A DNA stretch of 64,000 nucleotides from assembly GCA_025024175.1 (NCBI GenBank), contig QCXZ01000001.1, forward strand, positions 35,954,942 to 36,018,941, in the 5' to 3' direction. The translations under genes were made by a program, and so were the position numbers. This DNA is from Rhyzopertha dominica. Taxonomy: Eukaryota > Arthropoda > Insecta > Coleoptera > Bostrichidae. The stretch's first letter is position 1, and every line of letters begins with the position of its first letter. Below, in pieces: positions 11,311-23,150 of the stretch. The notes under the pieces were generated by a model, which saw only the letters and a program-made list of their open reading frames with translations, made no database searches and had not been told where the DNA came from.

Positions 11311-12254
11311 CTAACTTCCCAAGGGGAAATTGTGCGCATATTTCAAAATCAAAATATTCCCATCAAAACTATTTATCGCACTATTAAGGATTGTGATCAA
11401 GAAATTCCTTGCATAAACCTACCAAGAAGTGGTCGTCCTAGAATTTAGCCCACAGAAGCTGTCAACACAATGCTAGAGAGTGCAAAAAACAGATTTGGAA
11501 CTCCAGCGAGAAAGTTAGGTCGGCGATTTCAAGTTTCCCATATGACAAATGGTTTTAAATTTCGTAAAACACAAAAATGTCCTAAATATACGAATGTCCA
11601 GTTACAAAGGATAGTGCGATGTTGTCGAATGCTACTTTGTTGTTTACAAAGTGATTGCTATGGACGACGTAAAGTATTTTACTTTGGCGAACAAGGAAAT
11701 AAAAGGAAATGATGGTTTTTATACAGATGATATCGAGAAAACTCCGGATAACGTTAGATTTACATATAAGGCAAAATTCGCCGACAAAATATTAGTATGG
11801 TGTGCGATTTCCGAAGCTGGTGTTTCACGTCCATATGCTGGATATGTTAGAGGCAAAGCTATAGATGCAAATCTATATATGCAAAAATGTCTTCCAAAAT
11901 TATTAAATTTTATTAGAACACAGCATAATGGAGGCGAAATTATATTCTGGGCAGACCAAGTATCCTGTTATTATGCCCGAACAACAAGGGAATGGTTGGC
12001 TACAAATCGTATACCTTTTGCACAAAAAAAGACAATCCCCAAATCTTCCACAAGCACGACCTATCGAAGAATTTTGGCGTCTACTAAGTAGAAAGGTTTA
12101 TAATGGATGGGAAGTACAAAAAGAGGAGCAGTTGCGAAGGCGCATTTATCAAAAGGTGCGTGAAATAGACATTGGAATTGTCCCAAGGCTGATGTGACAT
12201 GTAAGAACAAAACTACTCGCCATCGAAGACCGAGGGCCCTTGTTAGTGATGTAA
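11311..12254 (+). pseudogene. Tc1/mariner-superfamily DDE transposase, decayed
   Basis: Reading across three frames gives an N-terminal helix-turn-helix (LTSQGEIVRIFQNQNIPIKT, then IYRTIKDCD), a GRPRI motif after LPRSG, a second HTH-like part (GTPARKLGRRFQVS), then the DDE core. MDDVKYFTLANKEIKGNDGF holds the first Asp (11663), ILVWCAISEAGVSRPY follows, FWADQVSCYYARTTREWL holds the second Asp (11954) and ARPIEEFWRLLSRKVYNGWE the acidic third residue (Glu at 12066). The spacing between second and third is about 36-37 residues, suggesting a DD37E-like group, although a frameshift near 12030 makes the count approximate. Damage includes a stop TAG after GRPRI, frameshifts near 11650 and 12030, and an in-frame TGA at 12195 followed by HVRTKLLAIEDRGPLLV to a stop at 12254. 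I could not find convincing terminal inverted repeats. Confidence 0.82.
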
Positions 12255-14501
12255 TTCTTGACATGTGCTCTAGATTAGTGACAAAATGTAATAGTATTTC
12301 ATTATAATCAGTATTGTTCATTTTCTACTTTCCATTAGCCTTCATAAAGTTTCAATCGACGCTGCCGTAATCAAAAACTAACCAGTATAACAATCCATTC
12401 CAAAATGGCGCAAACAAAATTAATGTCAATTGCACGTGACAAAATAAACAAATACAAATAAATTAAAGTAAAAGAAACTGGTTCTTTTCCTTTTTTTATT
12501 CTGCAAGGCACAATTTTGGGATAAACTTTTTAGCATACAGTCACCCCGGTAAATTCATCCATGGAGTCATATAAATCTTTTCAAAATTGCTGTTGTTGGC
12601 ATAAACACAATTACGAACTTCACGCGCAAATGCAGCCAAGGGCAATGGAGAGCTCTTTAACACCCAACTTGGCTTTTACGACTCTTCCCGTTTTTATTGC
12701 TGTATACTTACAGATTATAATGCACAAGTATAACAATATGCAGTGCAGCCAAATTGAAAATTCCGGATCTATCTAACCAACCTGTTACACAAAAGTCTTT
12801 TGTTGTGTACCAAATACTACAGTTTCGATAGAAGAGCTTACGTGAATCAATCCTCTTTTAAAAATTTTCTATAAAATGTAAAAAAGTTTTGGGGAAAACA
12901 ATAGATGAAGTTACGGGGGTTCAACTAGCTATAGCCAAAACCGAGTCTCCGAAAAAACGGAACTGTTCGGTTCACAGTCTGCCGTTTTTCTTTTTCGCTA
13001 GTAAAACACACAATGCCATCAGTATGCTCATGATCATTTTTAATTGGATTAAATCGTGAGAAACAAATCAACTAAAACAAATATTATATGCTGATTTTTT
13101 GGACATGCGATGTGAGGCATCAAGAACGGAATACAGGTATATCGCGTTCCTAAATAAAACGAAACAAATTAAGTGCGATTTTAAACCGATAATGTGGAAA
13201 GAGAGAACTCGGGTCACTGTTTTAACTGCTTTCAACACTGCAACAGCATCCGCTAATAAGAACTTGGCATCAAGTCGAAGACGTGTAAACTGTCATAATT
13301 GACCATCGATGAATACAACCATGTTTTATTTACTTTCGCACGGAAACGTTGAACATTTACGTAACAGCAGTTCATGACTATTAGACGTTGACTTTGAGAG
13401 AGCTTGGCTTAATTAAAATAGTCCCTAATTTTATTTCACAACGAACGTTTCTGTTTAAAATTTTACATTGTAGTCGCAAATAATGATACGGAAACATCAC
13501 AAGCTTCTAACTTGTTTTAATTTTTTGCCTTGCTCTGTATATCTCACGTTTCCGCAATTGTAAAACAAAACTGTTAATCCAGATTTAATTGGAAAAATAT
13601 AAATTTTCCTGAAAATATCCATGCTGATCATTCATGATAGCGGTAAACCCATTTACATTTGTACAAAAGGACTAGGATTACATAAATTGTGTCTTGTTAC
13701 AGTTCCATATCATAAATTAAATCAATTTAAAAATGAATATGAAATTAAAAAGCTGGGATGAACTATTAAAGGTGNGACTTTCGTGATGTACTGAAGTAGT
13801 AAGTATTTATTAAAAAAGTTGATGTGAACTGTCATATCTTAAAAAAAAATTGTTGACATTAGTAATAAACTACCTATATAAATGTAAATAAAAAACTTGT
13901 GCACAAATCTAAGAAAATAATACAGCCCTGTTAAAATAGCAACAAATACGAGTAACTCTTTCTTAAGTATGATAGTGACACCATCCTTTAAAAGAAAAAT
14001 GTTTAGTCTATAATTCCGTATCCACAATTCTGTAGTTTTTCCTGGCCATCACTTTTAAGCAAACCAGGAACAGAAGAAAAACGAATGCGCCCTTTAGTTA
14101 TCAGGTTTGATTTAAATATGTTGATAATAACTACGTCACGTGCTTTTTAGTTAAGTAACCAACGTAACCAACAACATTTCACAACTTTACCTACGCCACT
14201 GGAGATAAAAATGACACACCTGGAATTATTCATCACACAACCATCTGCTGTGATGTAAAACCGCAGGAAATTCTGATTTTACTAAAATAATATTATATTT
14301 AAGGATTCACTGTGTAGAAATACAAGAACTATATTATGGAATTATAACATCGGATTCTCAGTTATTTGAGGGTTTTAGAGCCAACTTTGCCAAACTGTTT
14401 TTGCATACAAATCTATCAAGTTCAGTCTGACAATGTATAACCTAAAAATCGCTATTTCAAAAACTACTTAACTAAATTACTTATTTATTGAGTACATATT
14501 A
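12255..14501. other. Non-coding stretch, no feature recognised
   Basis: Small open frames here (12561-12776, 13099-13302, 13839-14027) show no domain signature or splice context that I could support. One ambiguous base lies at 13775. Confidence 0.5.
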
Positions 14502-14579
14502 TTACTGGGTATCGAACCCAGTCAAATCTGGCAATGTATTTTCGAAAACATGTATATTTTAGCCTATTATACCCAGTAA
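14502..14579. repeat. 78-base inverted repeat with a tRNA T-arm-like hairpin
   Basis: The 8-base arms TTACTGGG (14502..14509) and CCCAGTAA (14572..14579) are perfectly complementary. Next to the left arm, GGGTATCGAACCC forms a second hairpin; on the minus strand it reads CTGGGTTCGATACCCAG, i.e. a 5-base stem with the 7-base loop TTCGATA, which is what a tRNA T-arm and the polymerase III B box look like. No matching D-arm, anticodon arm or proper acceptor stem was found, so it is not called a tRNA; a SINE-tail or chance palindrome is possible. Confidence 0.4.
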
Positions 14580-17159
14580 CTAGCTTTCTCTCGTACTCGT
14601 TATAATCATGTTCAAGCTATAATTAACTTTGATTACTTATTTAAGTAGACAAAAGGACTAAAGAAATGTAATGTATTTATTGCATTATTTTCTTTTTATA
14701 CTATTTTATGTTTACCCGACCACCGTCCAGCCTAGGTTTATACAAATATATACCAAGCAGTACGACCGCAAAAAGCATGCACTTCCCAGTGTAGCAAATA
14801 AGTTGATTAAACGACATGAGGAGGCAATATTATAGTTCGTAGTTTCGTAGCAATCATGGATTTTGAATTTTGAGGTTAAACCCAGTCAGTACGCGTGGCA
14901 ACAACAAAGACAAGTGACTTCGCACTAATTGATGGCAAAACTTAAAATTTTTGTGAACTGGTACATATAGTTCCCTGGATTACATATTACATACAAGAAC
15001 TTAGTAATTATATTGGCAAACATCTTTGGACAATAATATAAATTACCTATTTTGCAAACAATATCCAGTACCTAATAATGACATGCTATCAGTTTTAGTT
15101 TTGAAAATTTATTTACAACAATGAACCAATCCATTGATTTTATGATTATTATACGCTATGACTTAAAAACATTTCATTTAGGTTCACTTTAAATTCAATG
15201 GTTTCTTTCCTCTTCTCAATCTTAAGCTAAAATCAACTCTAATCAAAATCTAAAACAATCACATAGGTTACATTAAAGTGTTGTCATGGTTACCCGATTG
15301 ATTTTAGCTAACATCAGCCCGAGCTTCAGCTGAGAAGATAAACCAGCCCAGACTTTAATACTTGAACANCAATGGCATTTTGTTCCGCCTATCAATACAA
15401 CAACGCAAGTAAACCTAGTCAGAGTTGAACGAAACATTATAGAACCTATAAGTTCGTGCACTTTCCGGTTAAGAAATACGTATACTAGATAGCACCATGA
15501 AACAAGCTGTTTTTTTCTAATTTGTTTCTACGCAATAATACACCTTTTTGATAAAGGAGTTTAAATGGATCTTCACGTGGAAGACTAAGGAATCTACGAA
15601 TCAACGAGGCAGACGCAACAAGAGTGACCGTGACCTTCCAATATCTCATTTCAAATTCAAGTTAATTCACTGGAAAAAAAACAACGCAAAATCAGTATTT
15701 TATAAGCAAATCTAGTTAACCACTTTCACATCCCTAACTTAATTTTCTCCAAGTGTGTTTTAGGGAAAGGAAATGTTATTACTACAGTTTATTATAAAGT
15801 ATATATTACACAATTTCTATTATTTTAGGCAATTCTGAATTCGCCCAATAAGAGGAATGTTTTAAACTTCTTTATGGGAGTTACTTTAATGAATACCTAC
15901 ATATATACTCAAATAGACAAACAAAAACTTTTTTTAGGGATACGAGTTTAAAATATTTTAAAAGATACCGATTACTTCGTAAGCCTAGGCAATAAAGATT
16001 ATAAACCGAATTCAGTATGCAGTACCATCTATTCAGTAAGAATGAGCATCACTCACAACCAGTGGCGGAGCTTTTGGGTTCAAATACCACCAAATTAATA
16101 AAATATCCAAAAAATGAATTTGAACCCTTATTAGAATAAAGCATTGAATTATCCACAAAGAAGTGTATCTTAGCATGTAACTGTTACCGTTATAAATAAG
16201 CGTTCAACGTAATTAGCCTTAAAAAAATTGTTTCGGAGGGTTGAATTTGTTTAGTAGGTACATTAGAAAATGTCGGTTGAAGCCATCAATACCTAAAACG
16301 TACAGAAGTACATGTTTTTAAAATTATAGATGAAGACAAAAAATGACAACAGTTCTCGAAGCAGCAAGCAGCTGACTACAAAATTAACACCCATAAATAA
16401 TTAACGTTAACCTAAATCATTTTATAAATTAACAGAGCTGTATTTTTTATTTTTCTTGTTATTTGAATACTAATTTTAATTAAGTTCTTTTAAAGTAGTG
16501 TTTTTTGATAACTGTTTTATCAGTTTTAGTAACACTGCTGTTTTAACTGTTATAAATGTAAAAATATAGTGTTTCTGGAAAAAGATTAAAGAAATAACGT
16601 TATAATCAGTTCATGTTTTGTTATTCCTATACCTTTTTTACTAACCCTGTATATTACGTCCATACATTCCCACTATAAATTCAGAAATTCAGACGATACA
16701 TAATTATACAAATACCTAGGTATATTTCAGTTATAACATTTAGTTAAGATAAATATTTATTTTATTACATTTATGCGTTTCTAAATATTTATTGTATGTA
16801 AAACATTTCTAGTTTATGAATAAAGATTTATTTAATACATGATCTGAATATTTTTATTATTTTTAAATTTTATGTAATGTAAACGAAAAGTTTTTTTAAT
16901 ATATACCTACTTTTATAATAAATGGTGTGGCGCCAAAAGTATACTCTAAATATATTGTTAAAAATACGTTAAAGATTTTTTTGTGCTGCTAGGAAAATAA
17001 ACGAATATTTTATATACTTTATAATAGTAGGATTACTTTAAACAACCTGCAAGTAAATCTAGCTGGATACCTTTGCAATCGACAATCCATAAACTTTAAA
17101 CTCCAATTTCGACACTGCGCCACAAAATCGGTCACTGAATCATCATCACACTAACACGA
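14580..17159. other. AT-rich non-coding stretch, no feature recognised
   Basis: No coding similarity, RNA gene or clear element ends were seen. One ambiguous base lies at 15369. Confidence 0.5.
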
Positions 17160-17760
17160 TCCGGCTGGCGAGCAAAAAAGCACGGCTCATTGCGGAAACC
17201 CGCACGTTACCTCCGCCCATGGTTGTGCACAAGCACAGCCGTTGCGCCACTCACCCGCGGCCTAACCTTGCATCGAGTGCGGCCGAATCGGTTTTGTCGT
17301 TCCCTGTACGCACTTCGCGTGGCCTTTAGAACGCAAGGCCACCAACGCAGCGCGCGTGTGATCTCGCAATGTATCACGGTGTGTGCAATCAACGCATAAA
17401 ATGATAACCAACTTACTTGCGCCGTGTGAAACGATGATGACAACTTTGCTGAAAACTATCGGCGGGAAATACAAACACAACAGCAACGGATTTCAGTACA
17501 CGCACCTCGCGAAAACAGGTCCGCCAGAGCAGCAGCGCCCGAATTCCAACATCACACGCTTTGAGTTTGCTATCTACTGCAGCACCAATACGCATTCGCT
17601 AATGCTAATATACCGCGTTCCGTGGCACGCACTGCCGAATAAAACAACGGTCCCATCGCTCGGCGAATGGACGGCCAAATGCAACAATGCAAGTGGAGAT
17701 GACGATCCACAAACAATGTCAATACTGCAAACGGGGTCACGCGATACTAAGCTGACCTAA
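17160..17760 (-). promoter_or_regulatory. GC/CpG-rich island, candidate promoter and 5' untranslated exon
   Basis: This block stands out from the AT-rich surroundings by many CG dinucleotides (for example GGCGCG, CGCGAGG and CCGCGG contexts). Frames are open on both strands, as expected for GC-rich DNA, and their translations show no domain. On the minus strand the sequence ends in CACGGCGCAA|GTAAGTTGG (donor GT at 17416-17415), a strong splice donor, and a second weaker donor-like CGCGAG|GTGCGT lies near 17500-17510. The simplest reading is a transcription start region with a noncoding first exon of a minus-strand gene; the chinmo-like gene, whose first coding exon begins with a splice acceptor at 6806, lies about 10 kb downstream in the right orientation. 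This link is inferred, not shown. Confidence 0.4.
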
Positions 17761-20700
17761 ATTAACGATCTGAATAGCAGATGCAGTCGCAAAATGACAT
17801 GTGGGTTTACATGATCTCCGCGGATACCACAATTTTGCTACCAGCAAAAAGTACGTACCCTACATTTGGTGCTAGCCACAAAAAGAAATTGCCTCGAAGG
17901 GCGATAGACACCAAGATGACAAAATGAGCGAAGAGAATAGCCACTTGCATCACAATGTTTACACGTGGGCCTCTAAATTGTTTTTATCTGATGAGTAAGT
18001 ACTGGCTGATACCACCCAAAAAAGATAACAGCGAATGCATAATAACACGCGAGTAAGTAAAAGTATCAGCTACAATTATTATTGACACCGATGATACCTG
18101 CAAAATCGCAAAGTACGGCATTACAACAAAGCTCTAAAGCTACTAAAGATCGCAATTATTTAACATGATAATTCTTAGATGGCTTTCTGTCTGTCAGATA
18201 GATGTACATACCCACAATATAAAACAATTCTTCCGCCACCTGCCTTTGAAGTTCGTTCCTTTTTTGACGTTGGCACATCTAATCTTTCGTATTGAGGTAC
18301 AAGTATACCTCTCCAAATGAAATAACTTGCAAAAAAAGTTACGGCCACACAATAATTGCTCGTTCACTTAAATGAACCCTTGGCTGTAAATAATCCCCTG
18401 TTTAACATAGACCGGCAGATGCTCGAATAAACCATTGCTTTATCAGGACCGTCTTGAGTAAAATAAAATTACAGTGTCCCATTTTCGATGTTTTTATAGG
18501 GTATCTCAGTTATTATTAAAGCTAAAGGGATGTGGTTTTCGCGACCCTGTTCTAATTTTTTATATAAATTTACAGATTTTTATTACCTATTTTAGTTTTT
18601 GTAAAATTTCAAATTTCTGGAGGGCTCCGTATTTAATTTATTTTAATATGTTTCTTATAGATTTCCTACGTAGAATCAAATGACAATTATTTTTTTGATA
18701 TTGCAAACACTTTTTAAGATATAGACTAAACTTTTGTGTGTTTTTTTTTTAAATGGAAACCATGGTTGTCTAAGACTCCATCAAAAATAATATTTTGTGT
18801 GCTTTTAAAAATATAAACTTTCTATATTTATCTTAATAAATAAAAAAGTTACACGCATTTCTACAAATTTGAAGGGGTAAAAAAGGAGACTAAAGAAGCA
18901 AAAATTGCAAACAGATTACGAATACACCTGTTAAATCTAACCTTAGTTAACAAATAAACACTGAAATAATGGTCAACGCTAGATCAAAGTATATCTAAAA
19001 AGCTATGCGGTGCAATTATTTATAAGCTAGTGTTTTTATTCATTTGACAAATGTTCTAGAAATGGTAAAGACAAACCCGAAAACATCTGTTAGCGAAATA
19101 GAAAAAGAAGTTGGGTGTCAAAGACAAAAAAAAATGGCGAATTTGTCCACCAACCGAAAAATTATTTCGACATATCGCCATTTGTCTACTGCAAATTAAT
19201 CAATGGCGAAACGAGACTACAATTCGGCACCTACAATGAATTGAAAAAAGCGGTTCAAGCAACTTTACTACTATACTGTTTAACAATACTCAAACATTCT
19301 GAATGATGTTAAACAAGGTGTAAGGAAGAGAGATACTGGTGAAAAATTAACCAGTCAAGAGTATATGGGTCTAAATAGATTTGAAGTTATAAAAATGTGA
19401 GAAAACGAAAAACTTACTGTAAACCGTAAAAACTTATGATTCGCTTTCCGTTCGGTATTATTGCAACATGCAGGAGATACATTCAAATGTCATAAAGACA
19501 CTGGCCATAAAAGAAGATTAGGAATGGAAAAAGTGAATTGCCAAAAAGTGTTAAGAATATTTAAAATTATGTGCAATGTGCCAACTATTTAAGAACAAGA
19601 TCATGTTTAGATGCAAATCTGCTAACGAAATATTCATACTTTACTTTATAACATTATTGTTGTTTTAACCAACTCGCTGTTCTAAAGACATTGAATCTAA
19701 CTGAGAATTACTTAATCCAACTAATAGTGGAATTATCAAGAATTCAGAAGATGAAATGTATGTATATAAAAATCGTTTCATAAATCAAACACAACGGGAG
19801 AAGGAAGATTAGAAAAATTAATAACAGTTGACAATTTAATTTGCTTAGTTATATATTGTGTATATATCATTTGCGTTTACTTTATTTTAGCCTTTCCAGA
19901 CAAAAACACTGACATCTTCAAATGTACCCATAGGTATAAAATCCACTTTGCGAAGAGGAGAAGCTAAAGAACGAAGCTCTTCCCAGGCATTTCATAGGTG
20001 CAACTGCCGCAGACAATGTGGTAGAACAGAAAGTGTACATGTTTTTTAAATAAGATAAACTGTAAAAAACAAGTATGTCAGTCAAGAACCTACTCTTGCC
20101 ATAATAAATAATATCATATATATTATGTTGCGTTTATTTTTAATGTACCCACGATCTTTGCTATGTGGCAAAACTATGCATTCTAATATTTGGGATTATG
20201 CCAAACTATCTCGTTTCGGCATCCGATTAATTTGTAATGGACAAATTGCGATTATGTCCCGTGCCAGTGGCAAAATTCGACACCTATTTCCTTACTAGAA
20301 AAAAATATGTTCTTCGGTTTCGGTAGTGGAATGTATGTATACAATTCTCGTGTGCACATGAGTTTACAAGCGCATTTGAGAAACGCATCGTTACCTTTAT
20401 AACATTTTCAAATTTGCAACATACGTATTTTAATTTTAAATAAATAATCATACAGGAAAAGTGCCACATTCCATATTGTACTAGGGAAACAATACACCGT
20501 TTTTTAGGGCCAAAAAATGAAGAAACTCGTAAACAGTGGATAATAAGCAGTTTGTGATGCGTATCCTAACTTCAAGTAGGCAGAACCCTTCATATTTGTG
20601 GAACATTTGAAAGAATCAGATATCGTTGCGGTTCATAATATACAGGGCGCAATTAAAAGTATAATACGTTTCTTGTAGTGAAAAAACATAAGTTTTTAAC

Positions 20701-22079
20701 ATTCTTCTTTTCTAGAGAGTTATTATTTTAACCTAATTTTAATATTAAAAAAATTACAAAAATCTTTCAGTCTTACAATAGGTTAACAATTCTTCTAAAT
20801 TTCCAGCAAGACACTTTATTTTATAAGTTAATCTTACATTCCTGTAACATGCGAGTATCCTTAATTGTAACTCGACTATTAATCTACTAAGCTACGATTT
20901 TCTATTTAAATAATCCAAAATACATGATATAGTCGCGCAGAGTCTGGGCTACGAATAGCCCCCATCTTTCTATCCCTCTAGCGGCAAAACTTTTATTTAC
21001 GCATGTTTTTAACAAGTAACCGTATAATGTACAGTATTCCCACCGAGCCTGGTATGAAATACCTATTATTTAGCAAATCTTCACTTTGATCGGTAAACAA
21101 CTAATCAGTGAGAGGCAGGATTAAATGGTTTCCAACAATTTTAGATAACGTCCCGTAGTAAGGTACCTAAAGATTTCTTCAAAGAAACAAATTTCAAATA
21201 TTTCATTTCCAAGTATGTATGCAACTACGCGTTCAATAGGTGGCTTTCAGACCCACAAATATAGGGGCTCAAGTGTATATTACCGCGGAATTCCAAGCTT
21301 ACGGTCTGGATCATTTAATTCTTGAACCAGTCTAGCAATTAAATATAAAGAACCAATATAAAAGTTAGTATATTATTTATTTCATTTAATGTTAATATTA
21401 TTTATAAGAATATCATTGTAGAATAGCCTGTGCGACTACCACTCGTATCCGATACTATATAATTGGGTATTTGCCATGTATTTATATTTTATTAAATTGC
21501 ATATTAATAGGTAGCATCTAATCCACAAAACAGCTGTGACAGCTTATAAATTCGAAAAAAATAGATCGTAAGGTGTACTTTCAATATTAAAAATGTGAAT
21601 ATTTAAAAGGACCGCCAAAATGCGAACATGCTGGCCGTGACGTCAGGAGTCTTGTAAATGGCCGCTTGTCAATTTATCAGTTTCTTATTTGCGTTCATTT
21701 TGTGACAAGCGAATTAAAATACGTCAAGAAAAGGGGAAATACTTATGAATTATGACTTTTGAAGGCATGTTCATTGTTATGGAATTTGTGTACAGCGACA
21801 AGTGGTTCAACGTGGCGGAGATGAGGAACGTAAAAGCAAAAGCAACAGCATAAGTGAACTTTTTATCAAACTAATGTAACATTGATAATTTGATCACAGT
21901 GGGTTGTTGGAAACATACTATTTGTAAACATAAAAATGTAAGAATCAAAACGTACCCTGAACTTGATATTTATGGGCTCTTGCGGCTCGCTTCCGGTCTG
22001 GCTAAGTCGAATATATGGGGAACAACGTCGTTCTTTATTATAACATTTCCCTGTATCAATTTATAAAACGCATATAATT
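17761..22079. other. Non-coding stretch, no firm feature
   Basis: The only partly protein-like segment is 19060-19310, where one frame reads MVKTNPKTSVSEIEKEVG, vaguely like a transposase helix-turn-helix, but nothing after it supports the idea. A palindromic TGACGTCA (CRE-like) lies near 21638-21645. Nothing else was recognised. Confidence 0.45.
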
Positions 22080-22873
22080 ACTTCCACATCCAACGGATGG
22101 GAAGTATTGTATCGCGAAAAAAATTTTCAAAAATTTTTATTTGCTCATTCGCTTTAAAATGGTCGAAATCGCAAAAAAAACAAAATTTGAGCAAAAAAAT
22201 TTCTTGTCTGTGTGTCTGTGGTATTGTTTGTGAACACGATAACTTTCGAAAGACTGAATATATAAACCTGGAATTTGGCAAACGTATAAATCTTAACTAC
22301 CCAAAGCGACCTATTGTTTGTGGGGTAAGTACGGTATCGGGAAGGGGGCGAAATTGGGAGGTAACTACCCTTTTCGCAAATATTAATTTTTTATATTTTT
22401 TTCGTTTTAGTATGTGATTAGTAGTATAACTGCGAGTATTATTACTTCTTATAAATTTTCGGTACAGAAAACTGTTTAGAAGATATTAGCAAAAAAGCGT
22501 CACTTAAAGAAAACGGTTTTTCCTAAATATCTCCGAATACATTTAATATATTAAAAAAATAAAAATGCCGTCAGATAGGAAATAAAAACCTATTTTGGAC
22601 CCCGCCCGTACGATTTTTTAAGATTTTGATATTATATAGAAAATCAAATTTCTGATCAGAAAGCGCTCTTGTANTTTTTTGTTAAGTTAATAATTTTCGA
22701 GTTATTTGGAAAAAAAACCGATTTTAAAAATGTATATATTTTTGCTAATATCACGAGGACTGTTTGTCTTAGAAAAAATGTCTAGAGGGAAAAAATGCTC
22801 AAAACCTGATTACTAATCGTGTAGTATAAAAAATAAAAACGTAAATGTCATTTTGACAATTGGATGTGGAAGC
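22080..22873 (+). repeat. Dispersed repeat family R1, copy 1 (short inverted ends)
   Basis: The copy starts ACTTCCACATCCAACGGATG and ends ACAATTGGATGTGGAAG, so the ends are short inverted repeats, and the left end is itself a hairpin (CTTCC...GGAAG around CATCC...GGATG). A second, nearly full-length copy lies at 50798..51604 in the same orientation and a partial one at 44167..44411 in the other. The copies share blocks such as TCAACTACCCAAAGCGACCT or close variants, a TGTCTGT stretch and a run of poly-A tracts. Short open frames on it (for example 22078-22281) recur in the copies and are repeat by-products, not genes. Most likely a non-autonomous DNA element; the superfamily is unknown. Confidence 0.75.
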
Positions 22874-22985
22874 ATTGATTCAATTTTCAGCGGTTTTTTT
22901 CATATCCTCTTCAAGCTATAACAAGATGGAAACTGAATGGTAAACACTTATAACCCCAAAAAGAATAATAAAACTTATAGTAAGA

Positions 22986-23150
22986 ATTAAGATGATCTTC
23001 ACAACAGAAAAACAAACTTTGCGATTTTGGCATATCACGTCTAGGGGCCTTAAACAACTTGTTCATACGTTGATAATCTCGAGGAACGGTAACAAAAATT
23101 CTGTTAGCTGTACTGACTGAAGTACTTTTATAACCATGTACAAAACAACA
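22986..23150 (-). pseudogene. THAP zinc-finger domain relic
   Basis: The minus frame reads CCFVHGYKSTSVSTANRIFV, TVPRDYQRMNKLFKAPRRDM and PKSQSLFFCCEDHLN. This follows the THAP DNA-binding domain layout: an N-terminal Cys pair, (F/V)P near the middle, an aromatic/basic helix, and the C-terminal Cys-x2-His (C-E-D-H). The second N-terminal zinc ligand appears lost (C-x-x-G-Y where a Cys is usual) and the usual Trp is Leu. THAP domains occur in P-element transposases and in host regulators; here only the domain remains, with no neighbouring coding sequence. A one-exon remnant of a transposon or gene duplicate is the likely explanation. Confidence 0.65.

Noticed and set aside
14502..14579. tRNA gene on the minus strand
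   Set aside because: A T-arm-like hairpin is present, but no D-arm, anticodon arm or 7-base acceptor stem fits around it.
17190..17760. Overlapping open frames on both strands in the 17 kb island
   Set aside because: Open frames are expected in GC-rich DNA with few stop codons; translations are rich in Arg/Thr/Ala without domain signature.
19060..19310. Frame with MVKTNPKTSVSEIEKEVG, a possible transposase HTH
   Set aside because: The similarity is too short, and nothing downstream resembles a catalytic core.
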